Below, in pieces: positions 9,876 through 16,878 of a DNA stretch of 64,000 nt (the first letter of the stretch is position 1; each line of letters starts with the position of its first letter). A program made the position numbers and the translations under genes. The notes beneath the pieces were generated by a model. It was not told the origin of the DNA. It did not search any database and worked only from the letters and a program-made list of their open reading frames with translations. This DNA is from Xylanibacter muris. GTDB taxonomy: Bacteria; Bacteroidota; Bacteroidia; Bacteroidales; Bacteroidaceae. The stretch covers positions 62,001 to 126,000 of the forward strand of contig NZ_JABKKF010000003.1 in assembly GCF_013166605.1 (NCBI RefSeq), written 5' to 3'.

Positions 9876-10430
9876 ATGAAAACAGAATTTCAAAAGATGC
9901 GTTCCGAAGAGCCATACAGTTGGTTAGATCCAGAAATCGAAGCAAGTTTGAGACATGCGAACGAAGCCTGCGAGCGATTTAACCGCATAAATCAATATCA
10001 TCCGGATTACAGGGAGGCTCTTGAAAACATGATACCCGGAATCCCGAAATCCACTATCATCGCTCCGCCATTCCATTGTGACCACGGGAACGGGATTCAT
10101 ATCGGTGAGAATGTCATTGTCAATTTGAACTGCTCGATGATGGACACAGCCGATATAACCATCGGCAGCCACACGCTGATCGGTCCCAACTGTTCGTTCT
10201 ACACATCACAACATCCGTTGGATTACCTTGAACGCCGCCAACCCAAAGAAACAGCGAAATCCATCGTAATCGGTGATGACTGCTGGCTGGGTGGTAACGT
10301 GACTGTCATCGGCAAAGTGTCCATCGGAGCACGTTCCGTAATAGGAGCCGGAAGCGTAGTTGTCAAAGACATTCCCGAAGATTGCCTTGCAGTGGGCAAT
10401 CCGTGTAAAGTAATCAGAAAATTAAGATAA
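9876..10430 (+). CDS. Hexapeptide-repeat O-acetyltransferase (maltose/galactoside type)
   Basis: A 184-residue left-handed beta-helix acyltransferase. Residues about 70-175 carry repeated [LIV]-G-x-x-x-x turns (IHIGENVIV, ITIGSHTLIG, IVIGDDCWLGG, VSIGARSVIGAGSVV), and SQHPLD around residue 115 supplies the His expected to be catalytic in the Maa/LacA group. These enzymes move acetyl from acetyl-CoA to a sugar or small alcohol. It lies 10 bases after the uvrA-like gene and 4 bases before a second member of the same family. The substrate cannot be read from the sequence; in this context it could inactivate a small molecule. Confidence 0.85.
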   Translation: MKTEFQKMRSEEPYSWLDPEIEASLRHANEACERFNRINQYHPDYREALENMIPGIPKSTIIAPPFHCDHGNGIHIGENVIVNLNCSMMDTADITIGSHTLIGPNCSFYTSQHPLDYLERRQPKETAKSIVIGDDCWLGGNVTVIGKVSIGARSVIGAGSVVVKDIPEDCLAVGNPCKVIRKLR

Positions 10431-10434
10431 AGCT

Positions 10435-11085
10435 ATGGCATACGACAAACAGAAAGCGGAGACTTTCAAAGAAATAGTAAAATCAGGCGAAATATACGAC
10501 AGTGTAGATGCCGACTGGATTGAATACCAGCACGAGTTGGTACAACGTATTTATGAGTTCAACCACACGCCCGAAACGCCCGAAGGGTTGCAAAAGCGGG
10601 AATCGATCCTTCGTCAGGCACTCGGAACCTATGGTGAGGGACTTTATATCATACCGCCTATTCATGCCAACTGCGGACTTGCCAATGTCCACGTGGGTAA
10701 AAATGTGGTTATAAACTTCAACTGCAACTTTGTGGATGACGGCGACATATACATCGGTGACAACAGTCTTATCGGTCCGGGAGTATCCATTGCGACCTCC
10801 GTCCATCCGGTATCACCCCGTCTTCGCCGTCACGTACTTCAGTACAACAAACCCGTCCGGCTCGGAAACAATGTATGGATAGGAGCCGGAGCCACAATCT
10901 TGCCCGGAATAACCATCGGGGACAACTCTATCGTAGGCGCAGGCAGCGTGGTTACAAAAGATGTAGCCCCCGATACGATTGTCGTGGGAAATCCTGCACG
11001 TGTACTCCGCAAAATCACGGAAGATGACGAACGATACGAGGGTGGCAAGGAAATTCCGCGCCATATCATTGAAAGATATAAATAA
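10435..11085 (+). CDS. Second hexapeptide-repeat O-acetyltransferase
   Basis: A 216-residue protein of the same Maa/LacA/NodL-like family as its upstream neighbour, with repeated hexapeptide turns (VHVGKNVVIN, IYIGDNSLIGP, VRLGNNVWIGAGATI, ITIGDNSIVGAGSVV) and a likely catalytic His in SVHPVS. It is about 30 residues longer and clearly not a copy, so the pair probably acts on different substrates. Only 4 bases separate the two genes and 15 bases separate it from the next start, so it is part of the same operon. Confidence 0.85.
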   Translation: MAYDKQKAETFKEIVKSGEIYDSVDADWIEYQHELVQRIYEFNHTPETPEGLQKRESILRQALGTYGEGLYIIPPIHANCGLANVHVGKNVVINFNCNFVDDGDIYIGDNSLIGPGVSIATSVHPVSPRLRRHVLQYNKPVRLGNNVWIGAGATILPGITIGDNSIVGAGSVVTKDVAPDTIVVGNPARVLRKITEDDERYEGGKEIPRHIIERYK

Positions 11086-11100
11086 AATTCAAATGTGTAT

Positions 11101-11640
11101 ATGAAAAAAGTTCTTGTAATATCGTCAAGCCTCCGACATGGAAGCAACTCGGAAACATTGGCGAAAGAATTTGCCCGTGGTGCGAAAGATGCCGGTAACG
11201 AAGTGGAATACATTACGCTTCGCGGGAAAGAGATAAAGTTTTGCATGGGCTGTTTCAGTTGCCAAAAAACTCAAAAATGCGTACTCCGGGACGATGTTCC
11301 GGAAATTGTGGGGAAAATGTATGATGCCGATGCGATAGCATTTTCCTCGCCCATCTATTTTTATGAACTTGCAGGTCAGCTTAAGACTCTTCTTGACCGA
11401 AGCTATCCGCTTTATCCTTCCGACTATCGGTTCCGGGACATTTATATATTGACAAGCGCAGCCGAAAATAAGGAGACAACTCCGCAACGTGCCATAGCAG
11501 GGCTTTCCGGGTGGATTGATTGCTATGAGAATGCCCGTTTGTCCGGAACGGTGTTCGCCGGAGGGGTTAATGAACCAAACGAAATCGAAGGGCATCCCTC
11601 CCTCAAAACGGCATACGACATGGGATACGGAATAAAGTGA
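11101..11640 (+). CDS. Flavodoxin-like NAD(P)H-dependent FMN reductase
   Basis: A 179-residue protein starting at the ATG at 11101; an in-frame GTG six bases earlier is less likely. The N-terminus VLVISSSLRHGSNSETLAKEF is the FMN phosphate-binding loop of the flavodoxin-like fold, and FCMGCFSCQKTQKCVL supplies cysteines as in iron-sulfur flavoproteins and multimeric flavodoxin WrbA relatives. SSPIYFYELAGQLKTLLDR is the second conserved flavin-contact segment. These enzymes reduce quinones, nitro compounds or other electrophiles. Its place in the operon fits handling of a reactive compound. Confidence 0.85.
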   Translation: MKKVLVISSSLRHGSNSETLAKEFARGAKDAGNEVEYITLRGKEIKFCMGCFSCQKTQKCVLRDDVPEIVGKMYDADAIAFSSPIYFYELAGQLKTLLDRSYPLYPSDYRFRDIYILTSAAENKETTPQRAIAGLSGWIDCYENARLSGTVFAGGVNEPNEIEGHPSLKTAYDMGYGIK

Positions 11641-11689
11641 CCCGCCCTTTGGGAAAAGAATCGAAATCCGGTTATAAACAGATATTCAG

Positions 11690-12481
11690 ATGATAGTAAA
11701 TGAAATATTTGCCAAAGATTATGTCACTCCGTCGAAACTCGGTGCATTTGCCATAAATCCCTATGTCGGATGCCCGCATGCCTGCCGTTATTGCTACGCG
11801 TCGTTTATGATGCGTCATACGGCTCACCGGGAACCGTGGGGAGAATTTACCGATGTCAAGATTGCAGAGAAGTCGATCAGTCTGAAAAGAATCAGCGGAA
11901 AGAGCGTGGTGATGAGTTCCGTTACCGACCCCTACAATCCTTTGGAAGCAAAATACGGGGTGACACGGCGCATCCTCGAACAACTTGTATATTCCGATTG
12001 CCATTTGCAAATAATAACGAAAAGCAAGCTGGTACTAAGAGATATAGACTTATTGCAAAAGATACGTCATATAAGCGTGGCCGTATCGATCAACACCGCT
12101 GACGAACAATTCCGCCGTGACATGGATCGGGCCGATCCGATAGCCGACCGGATGGAAACCCTGCGCATCCTGCACGATTCGGGAATACACGCCGTTTTGT
12201 TCATGGCTCCGATATTCCCGTTCATAACCGACTGGAAAGAAATAATCTGCCGGACACGCGATTTCGTGGACTGTTACTGGCTCGACGGTCTCAATCTCCG
12301 GGGCAGCTATGCCAACGATATAATGAGTTACATCCGTACCGTATATCCTCAATTTTACGACGATTATCTCAACATCTACTATCGCTGCAACAAATCCGGA
12401 TTGCTGGAGTTCAACCGCAGGATTTGCAACTGGTGCGACTCGAACGGCATTAACTACTCTGCATATTTTCGGAAAGCATAG
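11690..12481 (+). CDS. SPL-like radical SAM protein
   Basis: A 263-residue radical SAM protein of the SplB-like group (COG1533). Residues 28-35 read CPHACRYC, the CxxxCxxC that binds the 4Fe-4S cluster, followed by YASFM. A later VMSSVTDPYNPLE segment is typical of this group, which includes spore photoproduct lyase relatives. The actual substrate of the non-sporulating members is unknown. It lies 50 bases after the FMN reductase gene; a flavodoxin-type partner could supply electrons, which is inference. The C-terminal RICNWCDSNGI has an additional cysteine pair. Confidence 0.85.
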   Translation: MIVNEIFAKDYVTPSKLGAFAINPYVGCPHACRYCYASFMMRHTAHREPWGEFTDVKIAEKSISLKRISGKSVVMSSVTDPYNPLEAKYGVTRRILEQLVYSDCHLQIITKSKLVLRDIDLLQKIRHISVAVSINTADEQFRRDMDRADPIADRMETLRILHDSGIHAVLFMAPIFPFITDWKEIICRTRDFVDCYWLDGLNLRGSYANDIMSYIRTVYPQFYDDYLNIYYRCNKSGLLEFNRRICNWCDSNGINYSAYFRKA

Positions 12482-12505
12482 AAAACCGTCAAGCAATTGT
12501 ACAAT

Positions 12506-12844
12506 ATGAATATAGAAGAATTCAGGGAATTTTGCCTCTCACTGCCCGGCAGCGGCGAGAAGATGCCGTTTCAGGCATTTCGTGCCGCACAATCCATATT
12601 GGCGTTTTATGTCGGAGGCAAAATTTTCTGTTTCTTCGATATTGATAAATTCGATACCTGCACCATTAAATGCGCCCCCGACATGATTGACGAATTGAAA
12701 GCCTGTTACAATGCGGTGGGTGCGCCCTACAACATGAGTCCCCGCCACTGGATCAGTATCCGGTTCAACGACGATATGCCTGACGAGGAAATTAAACGCT
12801 GGACGCGCAAATCCCACGATATGGTATCAAATAAAAAGAAATAA
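12506..12844 (+). CDS. MmcQ/YjbR-family protein
   Basis: A 112-residue protein started at the ATG at 12506 (an upstream in-frame TTG at 12497 is less likely). The N-terminus MNIEEFREFCLSLPGSGEKM and the central ILAFYVGGKIFCFFD and SPRHWISI are the hallmarks of the MmcQ/YjbR family. Members have a CyaY-like fold and are annotated as DNA-binding, but biochemical roles are poorly established. It ends the plus-strand cargo operon. A diverged, truncated copy in inverted orientation lies at about 22.3-22.4 kb. Confidence 0.85.
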   Translation: MNIEEFREFCLSLPGSGEKMPFQAFRAAQSILAFYVGGKIFCFFDIDKFDTCTIKCAPDMIDELKACYNAVGAPYNMSPRHWISIRFNDDMPDEEIKRWTRKSHDMVSNKKK

Positions 12845-12963
12845 GCAAGTATCGAGCATTAAGACCTCCTCATAAGTTTATAAGTAATTAATATTAAACT
12901 GTCTGTGTATCCGTCTAAATCGAAAAATACATTATAATCAATAACTAATAAACTCAAATTTGT

Positions 12964-13751
12964 ATGAAAGAACAAATCAAAAAGTCTTCTCTTTTTTTGA
13001 AGGGAAGCAACACCTGACCCACTTCGATACTGAACAAGATGTAGCTGAAGAATTATTCGAGTTACTCTCCGAAGCGAGAGAACTCTATCTCCAAAATGTG
13101 ATTGCGGATGGCAAACGATACAGCCGTTATGTGGATGACTTCATCAACAGTCACCGATACATTAACTGCGATAGTGCCGTTTGCCGGAACTGCCACGAAA
13201 TGAACATCCACATCGTCAAGGGACTGCTGACAGAATGCGCTCACCTTATCCAACCGCTCTTTACAACATCACATTTCTCCTTTGAGGAGTGCATGGAGTT
13301 GCGAAGGCAGTATGACAGGTCGGATCCGTTGCCGACACCAGCCGTGCATCGTACCGATAAGGTGACAGATGCTCCACCGCTTTCTTTCGGCTGCAACTTC
13401 ACTCAAGAACAGATGACAGGTATTGTGTCTTGTGCCAATACTTATCATCTGTTTTGCGTTTCTATGCTCCGCGTCGAGGATATGGAAGCTCTCTTTTCCT
13501 GCAAAGAGGGCTTTCATATCCGGGTGAACAATCTCCGCCATGTGGTTATCCTATTCGATGCGCTTCTCGAAAACTCGCTCATCCAATCCCGCTGGCAGTC
13601 CGTTCTCGACAAAGGACGATTCTTGCAATCGAAGGACGGTACGCGGTTCATTTCCGCATCGAGCCTTTCATCGGCTCTTTCCGTTGCAAGGAGTAACGTG
13701 GATTCAATCTCTTATTCCATAAGGAAGTCTATCGGTCAACTGGAAAGATAA
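12964..13751 (+). CDS. Unknown protein; possible -1 frameshift at a T7 slippery site
   Basis: I do not recognise the family. The main frame runs about 250 residues, with a Cys/His cluster (CDSAVCRNCHEMNIH) that could bind metal. The ATG at 12964 starts a frame that meets a stop at 13015-13017; the long frame can be reached only through a TTG start at 12960 or by a -1 shift at C-TTT-TTT-G (12991-12999), where T-TTT-TTG has the X-XXY-YYZ form. The shifted product would begin MKEQIKKSSLFFEGKQ. A diverged homologue at 21.8-22.2 kb keeps the same T7 run and frame relation. The C-terminus is helical. It follows the MmcQ gene by 120 bases. Confidence 0.6.
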
Positions 13752-13773
13752 ACGAACCATTTTGCAATAGGCG

Positions 13774-13812
13774 AAAGCAACAGCATCCGGTTTTGCTGGA
13801 TGTTGTTGCTTT
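13774..13812 (+). terminator. Strong hairpin terminator after the unknown gene
   Basis: AAAGCAACAGCATCC (13774-13788) pairs with GGATGTTGTTGCTTT (13798-13812) with one G-T pair and a 9-base loop. T residues follow on the plus strand and A residues precede, so it can work in both directions. It separates the convergent plus-strand cargo and minus-strand mobilization genes. Confidence 0.8.
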
Positions 13813-13826
13813 TACTATGAGCAAAA

Positions 13827-14537
13827 CTACTTTATATGGGTGGGAGTCGATTCTATATACTCTCGTTGTAGCGAATACCGGTGTATCTCTTGCCGTAACC
13901 GGGCATTGTCGTGTATGATGCAACAGGCAATCGCAACGGAAATCAGCCAAACAAAGAGCAGGCATATCCACAAGAACTGCCGGACGCCACGGGAATGACA
14001 TATCCACCGCAGGCAGTATAACGGTATATCTTTGAACAGGTATGCAAATACATCCCTGAACCGTTTGGGACGGGGCGGAAACGTTGTTTTTGTCACCCCT
14101 GCCGCCTGAATGTCCTGTTTGGCGATAAGGATATCCAGTCTGGCTTCGAGCTTGCGGCTGCGGGCTTCCTGCCGTTTGGCGGCTTCCCCGATATACTTGT
14201 ACGTGTCGCATACGATGATACACTTTTGCAGCACATCGGCATAGTCCGCCGAAAGTTTCGCGTAGCATTCCTGCGGAGTGAGTACGCCCCGCGCCTTGGC
14301 CTCCTGTTCCTCCTGCTCAAACTTGCGTTGCCTCTGCTCCAACAGTTCTTTTACGGCGTTTCCCGTCGCTGTTGCGACCGCTGACGGGCTGACGGGCTGT
14401 GCGTCGGTATAATTGCATATAGTCTTGTTCAGCGCATTTGTCGCCGCTATACTTTTCATCAGCAGGTCTTGCAGTTCGTCAAGCGATGCGACTGGCTCGT
14501 CTTTCAATGGGATAGGTCTTTTGCTTGTCATGGTCAT
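13827..14537 (-). CDS. Mobilization-operon protein with C-terminal membrane segment
   Basis: A 236-residue protein when started at 14537, which gives an ATGA overlap with the relaxase stop; a longer start at 14588 would overlap the relaxase more. Residues about 75-155 are charged and helical with a likely coiled coil. Near the C-terminus FLWICLLFVWLISVAIACC is one membrane-spanning segment followed by a short charged tail. I do not recognise a named family. Its coupling to the relaxase suggests a role in relaxosome docking or element transfer at the membrane, which is inference from context. Confidence 0.7.
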   Translation of the reverse strand: MTMTSKRPIPLKDEPVASLDELQDLLMKSIAATNALNKTICNYTDAQPVSPSAVATATGNAVKELLEQRQRKFEQEEQEAKARGVLTPQECYAKLSADYADVLQKCIIVCDTYKYIGEAAKRQEARSRKLEARLDILIAKQDIQAAGVTKTTFPPRPKRFRDVFAYLFKDIPLYCLRWICHSRGVRQFLWICLLFVWLISVAIACCIIHDNARLRQEIHRYSLQREYIESTPTHIK

Positions 14538-15586
14538 CTCCTCCGTTTGTATGGGTTCTTTTTCTTCTCCTTGTCCTCGTCGTTCCAACCTCGGTCGTTG
14601 CTGTCGCCAGCACCTCCTCCGCTTGTCGGGGCGATGTGAGGTTGTGCGATGAGTTCGACGATTGCCGCACCGATACCGTTACCTATTGAAGCGTTGCCGC
14701 CTGCGGTATCCGTACCGCTTAAGGATTCGGTAGCCGTTGTTTCCTGATAGGCATTCGCCTCCTTGGGTGTATCGACGTATTGCCTGCCAAAAGAGAAACC
14801 GGATTGTTCCGTCCGTTCGTCCGATGCGGATATATTACTAATGTTGTCCGCAACATCCGGTACTATACCCATCCTTTGGCAGAGTTTGGCATAGGTCATG
14901 GAACGGTCTATCTGATAACCGGCAAAGGATATATTATCGCAGGTGAAGACCACGCCTTTGGCTTTGCCTTCTGCATTGCGAACGGTGTTCATCCCGATAG
15001 CCCGTGCAGACAAGGCGGCTTTCAATGCCTCCATGCTGCGGCATCCTTTCAACGCTTCATTGATCGCATCGTAAATGCGGTATTTGGCGGCAGCCTTGCC
15101 TTTCAGACGGTCGCGGTTCACTCTTTTCTTGCCCTTGCCGAAAGCAAGCCCGTATTCCCTCGTGAGAGCTTGGGTGATGCGCGCCGACTTGCGGAACGCC
15201 TGATCGCCGGTGATGGCATTGCCGTCGTTATCCACCCAATTGTAAACGATATGCACGTGGGCGTGCGGCTTGTCGTGATGCCGGAATGCCGCATACTGCG
15301 TGTTCACGATACCCATGCGTCGCATATATTCCTTGGCGATGACGGCCATCAGCTTGTCCGACAGCTTGGGTGTGTCCTCCGGTGCGAAACTCAAAGAGAT
15401 ATGCCCGACGAAGTGCTTTAACGATGGGCGGCTCTTGGCCTGCAGGCTGAAACTCGCCACGATAGACTTGTTAGACGTCAAGTCCACACCATCGGAAGCG
15501 ATGATTTTCGTATTCTTCTCTTTGAGGTTATTGGCGTAGTCCACCAGCCCGGCGAAACCCTGTCCGCTGCTTATCTTTGCCATCAT
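14534..15586 (-). CDS. Relaxase/mobilization nuclease (BmgA-like, MobP type)
   Basis: A 350-residue relaxase. The N-terminal region starts MMAKISSGQGFAGLVDYANN, and the metal-binding triad block DKPHAHVHIVYNWVD (about residues 106-120) has the HxHxxxN form of this family. The likely catalytic Tyr lies in the first 20-30 residues (VDYANN). The enzyme nicks oriT and stays covalently bound to the 5' end for transfer by a helper conjugation system. The last 100 residues are low-complexity and probably flexible. It lies 3 bases after MobC, with the candidate oriT just upstream of MobC. No coupling protein or mating-pair genes are seen, so the element is mobilizable rather than self-transmissible. 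Confidence 0.9.
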   Translation of the reverse strand: MMAKISSGQGFAGLVDYANNLKEKNTKIIASDGVDLTSNKSIVASFSLQAKSRPSLKHFVGHISLSFAPEDTPKLSDKLMAVIAKEYMRRMGIVNTQYAAFRHHDKPHAHVHIVYNWVDNDGNAITGDQAFRKSARITQALTREYGLAFGKGKKRVNRDRLKGKAAAKYRIYDAINEALKGCRSMEALKAALSARAIGMNTVRNAEGKAKGVVFTCDNISFAGYQIDRSMTYAKLCQRMGIVPDVADNISNISASDERTEQSGFSFGRQYVDTPKEANAYQETTATESLSGTDTAGGNASIGNGIGAAIVELIAQPHIAPTSGGGAGDSNDRGWNDEDKEKKKNPYKRRR

Positions 15587-15589
15587 GGG

Positions 15590-15970
15590 TTATAACTGCT
15601 CGTTAAGTTTTACAATCAGGCCGCTTATCTCTTGGGATAGACGTTTGTTCTCGTCGGCGATGTGCTGCGGCCCGTGGATATGGCCGAGGTGTGCCAACTG
15701 GTTCAGGTTATTCGCCATTCCAGCCAATGCACGAAGGCAATGCGCCACACCTTGCGGCACGGGTTCCTTGACATAACCGTTTACCGCCAGTTCATAGACG
15801 ATTTCGGAAAGCGGCCGCCCCGTCCGCTTGCTGCGGCGTGCCAGTTTAGCGTAGTTCGCTCGGTCGAAATAGACCTTCACGGGGCAGTCGCGCTTCTCGC
15901 CGTCAGGCAGCCTTGGGCGTCCGCCTTTCTTCCGTTCACGGTCATTCGTTTGGAGTTGTGTTCGGGTCAT
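15590..15970 (-). CDS. mobC: MobC-type relaxosome accessory protein
   Basis: A 126-residue protein started at the ATG at 15970; an upstream in-frame start at 16039 would run through the candidate oriT. The basic N-terminus (KKGGRPRLPDGEKR) leads into a ribbon-helix-helix-like segment VKVYFDRANYAKLARRSKR. The C-terminus holds LRALAGMANNLNQLAHLGH, the motif typical of MobC/BmgB. MobC proteins bind oriT and help the relaxase open the strands. It lies directly upstream of the relaxase, as is usual for Bacteroides mobilizable transposons. Confidence 0.9.
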   Translation of the reverse strand: MTRTQLQTNDRERKKGGRPRLPDGEKRDCPVKVYFDRANYAKLARRSKRTGRPLSEIVYELAVNGYVKEPVPQGVAHCLRALAGMANNLNQLAHLGHIHGPQHIADENKRLSQEISGLIVKLNEQL

Positions 15971-16022
15971 CGTGCCACCTCCTCCCCGCTGCGATGTCCG
16001 GCAGCTCTCCGGCATGCCCGGC

Positions 16023-16060
16023 GGTTTTGTGGGACACAAAACCTATACTTGCTCCCCGAA
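16023..16060. other. Candidate origin of transfer (oriT)
   Basis: A perfect 9-bp inverted repeat, GGTTTTGTG - GGA - CACAAAACC (16023-16043), is followed by CTATACTTGCTCCCCG-like sequence. It lies 53 bases upstream of mobC. Many oriT sites combine such a short inverted repeat with a nick site just beyond it, next to the relaxosome genes. No nick position can be read directly. Confidence 0.5.
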
Positions 16061-16145
16061 CACATACATTCCTCGGTATGCGTCTGACAAGGCAAGAAGT
16101 CTATAACGGGTACGAATGCCACTATGCGGGCGGTACGGTTGCCGG

Positions 16146-16394
16146 TCATCGTTTGCCTCCTTTCTCACGGTTCACGATATACGCCTGCGCCTGCCGGTCG
16201 AGTTCCGTCTGCGAGGCGATGCGGACGTTCTTCATCCATGCCTCCAGTTCGGCCTTGTCGAAAAAGCACAGTTTGCCATTAGGTTTGTAGTACGGGATGA
16301 CGCGGCGCATCATCAGTTTGTGCAGGTAGCTTACCTTGATGCCGAGGAATGCTGCTGCCTCGGCGGTCGGAATCAGTTGTTTCTTTTCTTCCAT
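16146..16394 (-). CDS. Excisionase-like helix-turn-helix protein
   Basis: An 82-residue protein, taking the ATG at 16394; the longer frame upstream lacks similarity to anything. IPTAEAAAFLGIKVSYLHKL is a MerR/excisionase-type winged-helix turn, and NGKLCFFDKAELEAWMK completes the domain, as in the HTH_17 family. Such small proteins bend DNA for excision or control integrase and mobilization genes. It precedes the candidate oriT, mobC and relaxase, with iterons about 330 bases upstream. Confidence 0.85.
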   Translation of the reverse strand: MEEKKQLIPTAEAAAFLGIKVSYLHKLMMRRVIPYYKPNGKLCFFDKAELEAWMKNVRIASQTELDRQAQAYIVNREKGGKR

Positions 16395-16724
16395 GTTGCT
16401 GTCATTTTTAGGTGAATACTTCGTCGTTCCGATGTGGAAGACGTTGCAAAGTAAGACATGGGAAGTGACACTGATAAGGCTTTTAATCCGGTGTAAAACA
16501 GAGGGAAAATAAGGTGGCAAACAGAACGGGAAGATGCTGTAATACAGTCGAAGGCCGCCGAAAACAGCGATGGGAAACAAAAGGTGCGAAAACGCGGTGA
16601 AATTGACATGCCTGACAGTCGGACGACAGGCGATTATTTTGCCCCAATAGAGGGTAAAAGTGCGGATAACCGCAATAATGCCCTCTGACGATGATGTTAA
16701 AATGCCATTTTACCGAATAAATCA
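16395..16724. other. Intergenic region upstream of the excisionase gene
   Basis: About 330 bases with no convincing gene. It likely contains the promoter of the minus-strand excisionase and mobilization genes and leads into the iteron array. No clear TAnnTTTG box on the minus strand stands out. Confidence 0.35.
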
Positions 16725-16816
16725 CCGCTAAATGACCAAGTAGAATGACGCCGAATGACCAATCAATATAAAGCCAAATGCCAAATCAAAATACCGCCAA
16801 ATGACAAAGTATTCCA
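16725..16816 (+). repeat. Four direct iterons with a 23-bp period
   Basis: Four consecutive 23-bp units start at 16725, 16748, 16771 and 16794. Each carries a core like GCC(A/G)AATGACCAA, with AATG at exactly the seventh position of each unit. Regular spacing near two DNA turns suggests a protein binds them in line on one face of the helix. Candidates are a replication initiator, the excisionase-like protein or integrase arm sites. They lie 30 bases before a promoter for the ATPase gene, so they may also control it. Confidence 0.7.
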
Positions 16817-16824
16817 TAAAATCA

Positions 16825-16855
16825 TTGGATTATTAGCGATTTATGGCTAACTTTG
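16825..16855 (+). promoter_or_regulatory. Promoter of the DUF4143 ATPase gene
   Basis: TTG at 16825-16827 and TAACTTTG at 16848-16855 are separated by 20 bases, matching the Bacteroidetes -33/-7 pattern. The start codon follows at 16879. Confidence 0.6.
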
Positions 16856-16878
16856 CGCATGATTATTGATGTGATAAA

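Noticed and set aside
12960..12962. TTG as the definite start of the unknown gene
   Set aside because: Possible, but the ATG two bases later and the conserved T7 slip site are an equally good explanation, so the start is left open.
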